A stretch of 64,000 bases of DNA. Source: Haliotis asinina (taxonomy: Eukaryota; Mollusca; Gastropoda; Lepetellida; Haliotidae). The first letter of the stretch is position 1. Every line of letters starts with the position of its first letter. Shown piece by piece: positions 25,417 to 36,389 of the stretch. A program made the translations under genes and the position numbers. The stretch spans positions 16,629,753 to 16,693,752 of the forward strand of contig NC_090290.1 in assembly GCF_037392515.1 (NCBI RefSeq). The letters are read 5' to 3'. Below the pieces are notes generated by a model. It saw only the letters and a program-made list of their open reading frames with translations, was not told the origin of the DNA and made no database searches.

Positions 25417-25699
25417 TAGCTGGATAAGAGCATTCGAAATTATATTTGATCTTGTTTTTTGCTCTTCATTAACTTACGGTTTGCTTGGTAGGGAAACACT
25501 CAGTTTCTGATAAATGTTTACGCTTCGCACTAGGGCACATTGTTCTGTTCTGCCATAGATTTGCATTTACGTCAGTCTTAGAGTGTGTGGAGTCAGTGAG
25601 TATGGCTGTAGCGTTTTCCAATGTTCGTGTTTCTTTAGGACTATGAATGTCTTGTGTTTCTGATAAGCATGGGAACGGTTTCACACAGAGATCTCAGTG

Positions 25700-26365
25700 T
25701 TACGACTGTCACGTGACACGTGGCTAAGAAGAGGCCTACAAAGTGTCCTCTGAGTGTAACTTCCATTTGTAAGAAGAAGAAGAACGCTTTTAAGAACATT
25801 GCATTGTCAGAGAAAATTCCAAACAAAATGATCTTAAGTCTATAACTGTCAAATGTAATCTTAGGGCTAAGGTTTTGTTGAGCGGTATATTAGCTGAGAA
25901 CAATCCTACAAAATGTTCTTAGAGCTATGACTGTCAAATGCTATCTTAGGGTTATGGCCTTGTAGAGCGCTGTTTTTGGTTGACAGCAGTCAAACAAAAC
26001 GTTCTAGGAGATATAATTGTCGTGAGCAATCGTAAGGGTACGGTTTTGAAGAGCGCTGCATTTAGCTGAGAACAGACCTACACAATGTGTTTAGAACTAT
26101 AGCTGTCACATGTAATCGTTCAGCTACGGTATTATAGATGCCTGTGAGTGGCTGAGGACAATCCTACAACGTGCTTTTAGAGCTCCGTCTGTCGTCTGTA
26201 GTCATGTGACATTACATTGGCAGTACAGCCCAAACAAAGTTATTTCAGTGCTAGAACTGTCACATGTAATATCGGGCCTAAGGTTTTGTGGAACGCCGTG
26301 TTTGACAGTCAGACTGTCGGACAAAACAAGTTTAGCTCTGTCATGTAATTGTAAGGCTGCATAAA
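25700..26365. repeat. Degenerate ~86-bp tandem repeat, about seven copies
   Basis: The mark ACTGTCACATGTAAT and variants recurs at about 25842, 25928, 26014, 26099, 26186, 26264 and 26334. It is followed each time by GGGCTAAGGTTTTGT-like and AGAGCGCTGT-like words and CCTACAAAATGTTCTTAG. An earlier, weaker unit begins near 25700. Confidence 0.8.
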
Positions 26366-26654
26366 AAATTAAATGTTTTTGGGCACATGTTTTTAAGAGT
26401 GACGAGGTTGGCAGGAGTTTTTACAAATTTTGGATAGAAAATAAAGTGACGAGGGAGGAACAATTTTTATTTCTCTCTCTCAGAAATACAGCTTGGAAAG
26501 ACTTGCGTGTGTTAATGAGTTGTATGTTCAGTCACACTCGTTCTTACAGACACTCATTCTTATAGAGGACGCGCCGATGCCCGAGAAACGTTTCACTTTC
26601 TTATTTAGCCTAAAGGCTAAGACTGGTACTTATCCTTGTTCCGAATGTTTTAAC

Positions 26655-26900
26655 TAATCTACTAATTATTGGCTATTACTTCAGTACCAATCATCATCCA
26701 TTCCTGGGCTACTTACCATTACCCATAAGCATCTTACAAATAATTCATAACGGCTACACTTCTTATCAATGTACATTACTGGGTTCCTAATCATTGTCCA
26801 TTAGTACACCGCTTATTTTCACTACTAGGCCACTAATCATTGTCAGTTTCAAATGTGCTAATCACTGCACATTACGACAAACAAAACACTAGTCATTTGT
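26655..26900. repeat. Degenerate ~45-50 bp tandem repeat
   Basis: The words CTAATCATTGTCCATTA and GGGCTACTTA/GGGTTCCTAA recur about five times with heavy drift. There is no coding potential. Confidence 0.6.
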
Positions 26901-29340
26901 CTACATCTTTTTCGTTATTTCCGTGGAAGTATCGTGAAGCGTCATTTAACTTTTACTACCTTATTCAATCTAATATATGGTAATCTAACGGCTAGACGGT
27001 GAGGAGCATCCACTATGTATTTTCAACCACCCGAGGCAGGGACACTTGTGTTCTTTCTCTACGAATGCACTATCTGAGTTTTATTAAATATATGTCTGAG
27101 TAGGCTATGTACGACTTAGGGATGAGTTTCCACGAAGGAAACTGCAGATGAAAGGTAGTCATCTACCGCTATATTCCAAACGCTGCTTAATCCTTAACGA
27201 AAATGTGTATTTGTTATACATCGTGCTATTTCATCGATACTTTCATTAGAAAGTCTACAAGCTGTGTAAGTTCAGTGTTGAGTGAATGCTTTCGAATCGA
27301 CGCTGTTGAGAACGTCATGTCAGTTTTATTATAGTGTAAGTTTGACATGACCAAACCTTTGATAAAAATCATTTTACTACCTGACATAGATATAAGTGTT
27401 TGCTCGAATCAAGGAAACGTATCCCTCTATCAGCTCAGGGATGGAAGTCTGTGTTGCAGAATGGGGCAAAATAAGGCAAAATAGGGTTTCCTGCGATTTT
27501 AATCTCATATAATTTTAATTTTATTTTATTTATAATTGACGTAAATATTTTCGCTCCTCTACAGGATTTGTGAACATCACTTCTTTAATCGTTCTATATA
27601 CTTACTTCCACAAAGTTACATTTCATACAAATTCCATTTTGGTATACTTCTATCAGTTTCAATCTCTTCATGATTGGCAGTGGCAGGACGCCATTATGTG
27701 TCAATCCAAGGGATCTTATGTTCAGCATGCTTTGGGGGCATATTCAATTAGAATAATCTGTCCCCAACATTATCTTTAAAATAAACCGAACCACTTTGTG
27801 CTTTTGTCTAAATTCATCGCACTTCGTTTCCGTTTCTGCGTAGAATTCCTGCCAATTTAATAGAAATCTGAAGGCCCGCGTGACCTTGATTTGATCCGAT
27901 TCCATGTCATATTATCAGATCAGTGACGACGACAAAAATAATACAGGGCACATATCCTTAGGTTTATTACGCTAATCATTCATCGAAATGTTTTATTGCA
28001 TTTGTGCCCTCCCCAGCTGACTGGAATCGCGTGTGCACGATGTGGGTTGTATCCACAAAGCAAGTCATCATCTTTCACAGCGGTCTAACAGCGAACACAG
28101 CAAAAAGCAAGGAATCCAATTACCATCCGACTCCTGCTCCACCGACTTATTGTACATTCACAGGGTAAAACTGGAATCACATTTCAAACAACAACCACGT
28201 GTTTCGCAGTGTTTCCAATTACGACAATTATGTTTTCATTTGTAAGTTTTTCTTCCCAGGAAAAATAAAAAACTGCGAATCAACTTCACATAAAGCAGCA
28301 GTGCTGGTCATAAACTCTACGTGTCGGCGTGTAAACCGTGTTAGGAGTTATCCAGGATTTATTCACAGTAATGACGTATTAATTACGTCGAAACGCCACC
28401 CTGTCTTCTTTCAAGATGGTGATCTGGATCGTGTTGAAAGATTCATTAATTCCCAGTCGTCGGTGGGTCTGCTGACTTTACCAGCTTCAGACCTGTTTCA
28501 GAGTCCCAGTACAGCAAGGTCTGGCTATTCAACCCTCAAGGTTGCCTGAATGAAATATGGTCGTTTGATGTCTGCCGTTTTTCTCATTATAAAACTCAAA
28601 AAGTCATCTTTTCGGCTACCTCTCAAGTCTGTGTGATGGCGTTTATGAATGGTACAGATGTGGTCCGTAGGGAGTCCTAAGAATAAAAGTGTCCCGATCC
28701 ACAAAGCTTTCGCAACGCTATGACCTGTCTTAACTCTATGGTTTTCCAGGGACTTTCGATTGTCGTAGCACAACGAGCGTTGTGCAGGTTGGGACGCTGG
28801 TCCGCAGGAACATATGCGTGCCGTAACATATGACTAGTTGATTGAATGTCGGGCTCAGTGGTGTGTCGTCTAGAATTGGTTGTTCATAACATCAGTCACT
28901 CGTTTGCCTGATTCAGACATTAGCATATGATCTACCGTGAATAGAACACTTGAGCTCTCTTGGCGTCACTTACAACTCTGGTATGGTGAACAATTTGCCT
29001 TGATCATGATCAGGGCGACACCATTTCAAGTGATGTGTTGTGAAAATAATTACTGACGATTCAGCAAGACAAAACTTTGAAACGAGAGTCTAATAAGAGT
29101 GTATCGTGAGTACAAGCAAGGGAAACGTGACATTTACATCTGATATTAATGAGTTGCAAGTGCCAGATTGCAATACTGACGACATTTGAAGGTGTCATCA
29201 ACATTAGATTAAATATTACGCCCATGACATACTGATGCGCTGGCACACCCACGTCTTCCTCATTTATCATCATCATCACCCCTAGCTTTGCTGATTTATA
29301 TGGGCATCTGCAGTCAGTCCACAAGAAATTGATCATCATA
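26901..29340. other. No gene seen
   Basis: Non-repetitive. A 116-codon frame at 28199-28549 (+) has no recognised motif and overlaps another frame. Confidence 0.5.
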
Positions 29341-29449
29341 TTTCCTCTTCCTCCTCCTCCTCCTCATCATCATCATCATCATCATTATCACCCTTATGTT
29401 TACTGAGTGTCTGCATCACCCTGAATCAGCAAGTCAGGTTGAAGTCTGC

Positions 29450-29480
<31 letters not shown>

Positions 29481-29633
29481 CCCCTATGTTTACTAAGTTT
29501 CTGCATCACCCTGAATCAGCAAGTCAGGTTGAAGTCTGCATCATCATCATCATCATCATCATCATCACCCCTATGTTTACTAAGTTTCTGCAACACCCTG
29601 AATCAGCAAGTCAGGTTGAAGTCTGCTACATCG

Positions 29634-29666
<33 letters not shown>

Positions 29667-29668
29667 CC

Positions 29669-29700
<32 letters not shown>

Positions 29701-29890
29701 CACCCCTATGTTTACTAAGTTTCTGCAACACCCTGAATCAACAAGTCAGGTTGAAGTCTGCTACATCGTCATCATCATCATCATCATCATCATTACCACC
29801 ACCACCATCATCATCGTCGTGATCATCATCATCATCATCGTCATCATCGTCCTCATCATCATCATCAGCAGCAGCAGCAGCATCATCACC
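29341..29890. repeat. Compound array: (ATC)n runs alternating with a ~58-bp spacer
   Basis: Four copies of a spacer (CCCCTATGTTTACTAAGTTT, CTGAATCAGCAAGTCAGGTT, GAAGTCTGC) start near 29391, 29481, 29568 and 29703. Between them are (ATC)n runs of differing length. The Ile-, Ser- and Met-rich open frames are artefacts. Confidence 0.92.
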
Positions 29891-30089
29891 CTGACTTTTG
29901 CCCAATTAGATGTGTGGGTCGTCTTGAACATCTCGTTGTTAACGACATTTAAAGGAGTCATTTTATGGAACTAAATAGGTTTACCCTATATCCTTGTCAC
30001 GAGCGCATTGACACTCTGATTAACTATAACTGACTAGTGTTCGACATTAAAGCCCGATGAAATCTCCAAATCACATTGCCTGCATGTTT

Positions 30090-30302
30090 ATTGTAGCACC
30101 ACATACAGTATTCCAGCTGTAAATAATTGAGACTGGACAAGACAATAAAGTGAAGAACGTCATTAGCATCGATCACCACCACTGGGACACGATGACATGT
30201 GTCAACGAAGTCAGCGAGCCTGGCATTACGATCCCCTTAGACACCTCTTGCCACAAACATGGGTTGCTGTAGACTCATTCCATACCGGATCTTCACGAGT
30301 TC
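30090..30302 (-). mobile_element. SINE-A copy
   Basis: In the given strand: CAGTATTCCAGCTGTAAATA, CATTAGCATCGATC, GATGACATGTGTCAACGAAG, ACATGGGTTGCTGTAGAC and the 5' end CGGATCTTCACGAG. Confidence 0.88.
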
Positions 30303-31341
30303 TAATGAATATACATTTGATAATATCAAATGGTTCCTAATACCATACAATACCGAACCATGTCCCTCTGTGCCCTGGGAACTGCTTTTCAGCACTGATT
30401 CCAAGAAAGCTCTATTTGTAATCGGTAGCTCGATGTATCGGGCGGTCAGGCTCGGTTGACAAGACGCCATCATTACCTGATGTTCGTAATTTAACTCACT
30501 GAATTGTCTGCTTGATCTATAGCCACTGTTTAAATAAAAGCGAGATGACTCTTGTCACATCCATAAGGGGCCATTTTACAATCCCTAAAATATCAACGGC
30601 ATGTGTCTTTGTATTAAAATGAAATAGTGATATAGATGGTATGGACACATCCTTGTTCAATCGGTAAACATAATCGTTGGTGAACTGTTCATTTGAAAAA
30701 TATATTGGAACGTATGGTATAAGCAAGAAATAAGGAGCAATCCGAGCATTTTATAACATGGATATTGTGATATTACTGGGAGCATTCTGCTACATCGGTA
30801 AACATCTGAACAAATCGGAACAAGGAGAAATAAGTACTTGCATAGTACCTAATTTTGGTCACTGATGTGTCATATTTTCAGAATAATCGGTTAAAGGTAA
30901 TTGGTCTTTTGACGCAGGAATGCCTCTAACTGTGACGCTAACAACAAACATACGAACATATTAGTAAGTTCTAAGTTTCATTTCATCAGTATTAGTTAAA
31001 TAGCCTTGATGTAGCGTGATCAAAGTCATTAGTTTGGGACTGTAGGTGAAAGATTTCATGATCTTCATCTACCACTTATCTTTATATCGCATGGGTTGCC
31101 TATATGTGAGGCGTCGTCACCACCGCGATGATGGTTTGCACTGGATACACCACACATCAAAGCTCATCGTGCTGTGATTTCTCACGTAGCATCTATATTT
31201 GCCAGCGTATCTTCTGCAATATACCATTATGGCGTTGGCAGCCCTGCATGTAAATAAACTGCGATATGATTAATAGCTTCAAGCTCTAACACTAACAGCT
31301 TATTCCCAATATTCAGGTATACTGAACCACAAAATAAACGT

Positions 31342-31353
31342 CGCATTTCACAA
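31342..31353. repeat. Target-site duplication, left copy
   Basis: CGCATTTCACAA, identical to 31627-31638 on the other side of the SINE. Confidence 0.9.
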
Positions 31354-31626
31354 GTGAGTGAGTGAGTGAGTTTAGTTTTACGTCGCACTCAGCAATATTC
31401 CAGCTATATGGCGACGGTCTGTAAATAATCGAGTCTGGACCAGACAATCCAGTGATCAACAACATGAGCATCGATCTGCGCAATTGGGAACCGATGACAT
31501 GTGTCAACCAAGTCAGCTAGTCTGACCACCCGATCCCGTTAGTCGCCTCTTACGACAAGCATAGTCACCTTTTATGGCAAGCATGGGTTGCTGAAGGCCT
31601 ATTCTACCCCGGGACCTTCACGGGTC
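31354..31626 (-). mobile_element. SINE-A reference copy, full length (273 bp) with perfect target-site duplication
   Basis: Best copy in the window. In the given strand it begins with the tail (GTGAGTGAGTGAGTGAG), then TTTAGTTTTACGTCGCACTC, AGCAATATTCCAGCTATATG and TCGAGTCTGGACCAGACAAT, and ends GGGACCTTCACGGGTC. The 12-bp direct repeat on both sides shows insertion by target-primed reverse transcription. The 5' part holds a small internal duplication (two versions of GCATAGTC.../GCATGGGTT) not seen in other copies. I do not see a clear tRNA, 5S or 7SL head, so its origin is open. Other SINE-A calls are judged against this copy. Confidence 0.95.
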
Positions 31627-31638
31627 CGCATTTCACAA
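31627..31638. repeat. Target-site duplication, right copy
   Basis: CGCATTTCACAA, the partner of 31342-31353. Confidence 0.9.
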
Positions 31639-31849
31639 ATGCATTATGTTCCTGCAGAATGGTGTTTTTATTATGATTCTTTCCTTACTTAACATGGCTT
31701 TCAATCCAAACTGACAGTTATTTTCAGCAACAGCGCTTTTTCTGATGAAAAAGCATATCGACGAAACGCACTTAAAAAGGTAGACGTGGTTAAAGGTTCC
31801 GTTTGCCATTCGTGAAAATGAAAATGCAGATCGTGACAACCCTACTAAT

Positions 31850-32830
31850 GGAAACCAAACTCCCCCGAAATCATGTGTGTTTTGACGAATTGCGAGAGAT
31901 TAGAGAAACCAGGTCTTTGGACGATTGCAAGATGGCTACACTGCCAATCATTTCAATGTTCATGTTATGGCAATCTACCGAGGACAAGAGTGGTATCAGG
32001 TCACAGACAAAACGCAAGACAGTCCATGCAATGGGCGACCTTTAGTACGTCGCCAAGACCGACTGATTGTGTGGAACCATCTGCCCGATCGCTTATCCAG
32101 AACGTCAGACCACGTCAGACTATTGGGACTCACAACAGACCCATCAGTGCCGAGACAGTGCGTCGACCTTTCTAGGGAAGAAACCTCTGCTGCCACAGAC
32201 CATATCATAGTCCTGTCCTCACCGCTCAACACAACCAAAACCTACTTCAATGGGCAGCGCAGCATCGAAATGGGCGTTATGGACAAAGAAGAACTGTGCT
32301 TCTGTCTCATGAAAGCCGATATTGTGTTTCGACATTGTGGCAGAGTGGGAGTATTGTGAAAGTAGTGAAAGAGACCTGTTGCGTGGTCCAATCATCATGG
32401 TGTCGAGTGCATTAGGTCCGAACCAGTTATCTGACACCGAGGTAGTCCCGAAACGTCGTCCAGGACGAGGAAATGACATGACAGATGCTCACTATATTGT
32501 CCAAGTCACAAGACCCTACATTGTACTACATTTTTGACATTACAGAAATCACATCTTCCAGCAAGACAATGCCCACATTGTCACATGAGCAAAGTTTGAC
32601 TTCCTAAGACAACATGGCATCCAAACCCTACAATAGTCTGCACTCAATTAAGATTTAAGTCCAGTAGAACACCTTTGGAACGAGATTCAAAGAAGACTGA
32701 ATGACCTCGAACTAGGACCGACAACTGCGGCTGGACTCAATCAGGCACTTTACAGAGTATGGACCAGAGAGCCTATGACTTTCATCAACAGGCTAATTCT
32801 CTCCATGCACATAGGGGCCACACACAATGC
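31850..32830 (+). pseudogene. Decayed Tc1-like DNA transposase
   Basis: Broken reading frames of a Tc1/mariner-superfamily cut-and-paste transposase. In order: a helix-turn-helix-like stretch near 31925-32000 (ANHFNVHVMAIYR), GRPLVRRQDRLI near 32035, RPISAETVRRPF near 32140, an SHESRYCVS stretch near 32310 where a catalytic Asp is expected, QQDNAHIVT near 32563 (second catalytic Asp kept), and SPVEHLWNEIQRRLNDL near 32655-32705 (third acidic residue kept). Several frameshifts and stops separate these blocks and the first Asp reads as His, so it cannot be active. No terminal inverted repeats were found by eye. Confidence 0.85.
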
Positions 32831-34534
32831 TGACACAATGCTGACATTTTACTGAGAGTGAATTAAATGGTACACAGACCTCTGTTTTGATGGTTACTGA
32901 GAGTGAATTAAATGGTGTACTTCAAGAAACCACTATCAGTGCGACATATTTTTTGTGGTTCATTATCTTTGCGTTTTACACACTCTATGTTGTCTAATTT
33001 AATCATTTTAATCGCCTTAAAACGTGATATGGAACTGTTATAGTAGTGCCAGTGATACTAAAGGTAGTATAGCGTAAAGCGCACTGTGTGTGCATATTAT
33101 GTGAAATTACTATCGCATATAATTAATTACAGATCATCTAACACTACAACGAATATTTTATGGTATAAGTAGACAATCCTTATAAAAATAGTTATCTTAA
33201 GCCCATGTTTATTGCTCTGACAAAAGACGGAAACTTGAGATTTACAGTTCTTGCATTCGCCCTTGACGTCAAGTTTAATCCGGACCTCGACTTCTTCTTT
33301 TGTAGTGACAGCGTGGTATATTCTTTCACATCCAAACATCACGGACACAACATCAAAAACAATCATGCAACACTCTGTCTAACTTTGTTGTGTCAATTTT
33401 ACGATGTAAAATATGATGCCTTTGCATTTGTGTTGGTCTTCTTTGAACCTTCGGTTGTATGGAAATATCACGTAAGTCCCTTCATCTTCGTCCCTCCCTG
33501 CGTGATTCTGTTTGACACCCTCCAAGATGATTACTGTGAAGATTACTATTTTCATTTCCAAGTGTTTAGCACATCGGTTACAACTGTCAAACACGATGAG
33601 TGTGCAATTACCTGACAGTCATCCATTTGAGAACGCGATTTTGAAACGGAGAAACATCGAGACGTGTAACAATCTTATCCCTGCAATTCACATCAGACAT
33701 CGTCGTTCAGACTAAGGCAGCAGCGAGGACCCTAACTCCTCCAATCCCTTTAATTCCGATCAATGCTCATCGGCGGGGGATGGTCTGTCAAGGAATGATC
33801 AAAGGGCTTTCCTCCCATCGATAGATCGGAAACATGCAATTAACACGAACGTATGCGAGTAAATCGCGACCAATTGAAGAAGATAGGCAGATGTATGGGC
33901 CATTGATCGCTTTCACGACCCTGATTGTTTCATACGGATGATTTCAATTTGCAGGGCTAGACATCCAGAACGCCTTATTTGCTAATGATTAACCAGTGTT
34001 GACTCCTCGATGGCATTTACCGTTGTGTAGAATCCTGTGTACATGTATGTTGATAGCTGATATTCTTGTCTTGTCTGGGATATGGATGAACTTTTGAGTT
34101 GATGTCATCCGTGATGGACAGATAGATGTTTCAGGAATCTGCCTTTCAACAAATATCCAAATATACAGGTTATGTAGCAGAAAAAGCGCAAATGTTAGTA
34201 ACACCCTGATGATGGTTTGATGTCGCATTTACAATGCGTAACTATTACATTAATATAATACTGGTTAATCCGACATTTTTTCGAAAGTAGTTATAGTGTT
34301 CTGAAGAGGAGAGATAATTCAACTGTTAGTGCTGTGAAAATATATCAGCTGCATGGACTGAACAACAAAGGTTTAGAACATTTTTGGAAATTACATTTGA
34401 TTTTCAACAGGGAACACTTGATGCTATAATTCATTATACATAGAAATATAGTGACCATTTGAGCGCACAATGGAAGTGTTAAAATGCGAGTTCAATCCAG
34501 GACGTGAAGCTGACATTACACATTACACAAAGAT
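32831..34534. other. No gene seen between the two Tc1 relics
   Basis: A ~43-bp duplication (ACTGAGAGTGAATTAAATGG at 32851 and again at 32894) follows the first relic. A 136-codon frame at 33205-33615 (+), rich in Phe and Val, is overlapped by long - strand frames and has no recognised family. Confidence 0.5.
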
Positions 34535-35345
34535 TTCATAGCGTGTGTGGGCTCCACGTGCGCGAATGACGGCTGTACATCGTCGGTGCACACTACCCAA
34601 TGAGGGTGTTGATATCGACGACTGTGTTGTTCCACTCTTGCCGCAGGGCCTGCTCAAGTCGATGAATGTTCATCATATTGGGATGATGATGGCGCACTCG
34701 TCTGCCAACGAAGTCCCACGCATTCTCCATAGGGGGCAGGTCTGGTGATTTTGCAGGTCAATCTAGTACCCGGATACTGGATGTCTGCAAGAGCTGCGTG
34801 GTCAATCTTAGTATGGGGTAGTGCATTGTCTTGCTGGAACAAGAACTGTTGCCGATTCTGCATCAATAGAATGGCGGTTGATGTGATGATTTCGTTGCAG
34901 TAGCGCTGAGCCATGAGCCTTCCACCGGCTACAACCAAGTCTTTTTTGCCATTCAAGTGGATATCAGCCCACATCATCACGCTATCTAAACCGTAGCGGT
35001 CCCTTTCAATGACGTTAGCGACGTCACACCTTCCCCCTCTTCTCGAGCTCCAGAGCTCTACCGTCCACAAGATCCACACATAAGCGTGCTTATGATGTTT
35101 GGTTCCAGTGTTGGTGTTGCCATCTGCGCCCACCTCAATCTTTAACGTGGGGTTAATGGTATGCCTACAACCCACATCGGACACATACGCCTGGTGCATG
35201 AAGACGCCTACGGATTGGCTGGGAGTGAATGCGTGTACCCGTAGCTAAACGCCTGTTATTGATCTTAATTCACGTTTAGTGGCGAAAGATACTTTCCAAC
35301 AAAACGTTTGCGGGTTACCCTATCACGGATGCTGCAATATGGTTA
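34535..35345 (-). pseudogene. Decayed Tc1-like DNA transposase
   Basis: Another Tc1-like relic on the opposite strand. From high to low coordinates: RLATGTRIHSQPIRRRLHAP (35260-35190, DNA-binding half), ERDRYGLDSVMMWADIHLNG (about 34990, matching the family's ERDRFG..SVMVWGGI), QQDNALPHT (about 34830, catalytic Asp kept) and, after a frameshift, RRCTAVIRARGAHTRY at the C-terminus (about 34550). The DES block with the first catalytic residue is not seen, which suggests an internal deletion. It belongs to a different subfamily from the relic at 31850, judged by its sequence. The open frame 34654-35199 is the longest surviving piece. Confidence 0.88.
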
Positions 35346-36389
35346 TAAAAGAGTTGTCAAGGGATTTGATCCCTGAAATCTACTGGGCTTTGGTAACCTT
35401 ATAACAAGCATCTTTAAACGCTAAATGAGCACGATATGAATTTGATGTTAAAGTTGATCATTTTCTTTATTGAGAAACCCCACAAATTTGAATTGGTGTT
35501 CTGTAAATTTTCCAGCTTGTGTTTTTTAAATTAGGTGACGTCATTTGTTTTATCATACAGACATAGGGGTTGGTAAATATAATGACTTTTCGAATTTCAT
35601 TTAGTATACCGTTAAAAAGAGCAGTTAAAGAACTTTAAAAAGAAGTTTTAAAATTAAGGATGCCAATTTGTCAGGACATGTTCCTGACTTTTTGCTGGCT
35701 GGACATTATACTCTGTTGGAAACTACTCGGTGTTTCCTTAAATATAAGACAAATCAACTTGAAGTATAACATATGGTCATTCCGATACACGTTATATCGT
35801 TTATAGAATCGTAATGAACAAACACGACAGAAGCAGAGTTGATCGTACAATTCAAATCATGAAACCAGGTGTTTGAGAAAAGGCGATCCCTCTACGAACA
35901 CATGCAAAATTAAGGCACTTTTTCACGAGAAATCGAATGAAGGCATACGGTACATGGCGGAATAGAGAAGTCCATGTCAGTGTATGTCTGTCACTGATGC
36001 GAAAAAGTCAGATCATGAAGATTCAACATCGGTAATGACACCAAGTGTTTGCACAGATGTGGGCGCATTCTTCTCCTCTAACGCTACTCCTTGCAAAAGA
36101 CTTGGTATCACATGGACATAAAACAAAATAGGTATGTGCCTCTCTCTTTATGTCTGGCACTGCCTGTAAATCGGGAGGTGTCCTCCACGTCTACCACAAA
36201 ACAGTTTAAGTCGATCAATGATTGTATTTTTCCTGTTATGTTGGTTGATGTCAAAATCGATGTTGAATGCTTGACAAAATGCTTGCTATTTCTTCAAGCA
36301 AATTCTGTGAGAGCCTCTGGAATACACAGATCTTCCGGTTGATAACAATGATGCATTTAGCTTTGATATTGTATTGTCTCAGTCACCAT

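Noticed and set aside
28801..28925. Another SINE-A copy
   Set aside because: Only a vague likeness (TTGTTCATAACATCAGTCAC, GCCTGATTCAGAC) without the conserved blocks.
29396..29974. Ile-rich membrane protein
   Set aside because: Translation of (ATC)n with fixed spacers.
30386..30470. A + strand SINE-A fragment next to the copy at 30090
   Set aside because: TCGGGCGGTCAGGCTCGG fits the element, but the sequence around it does not align well enough for a call.
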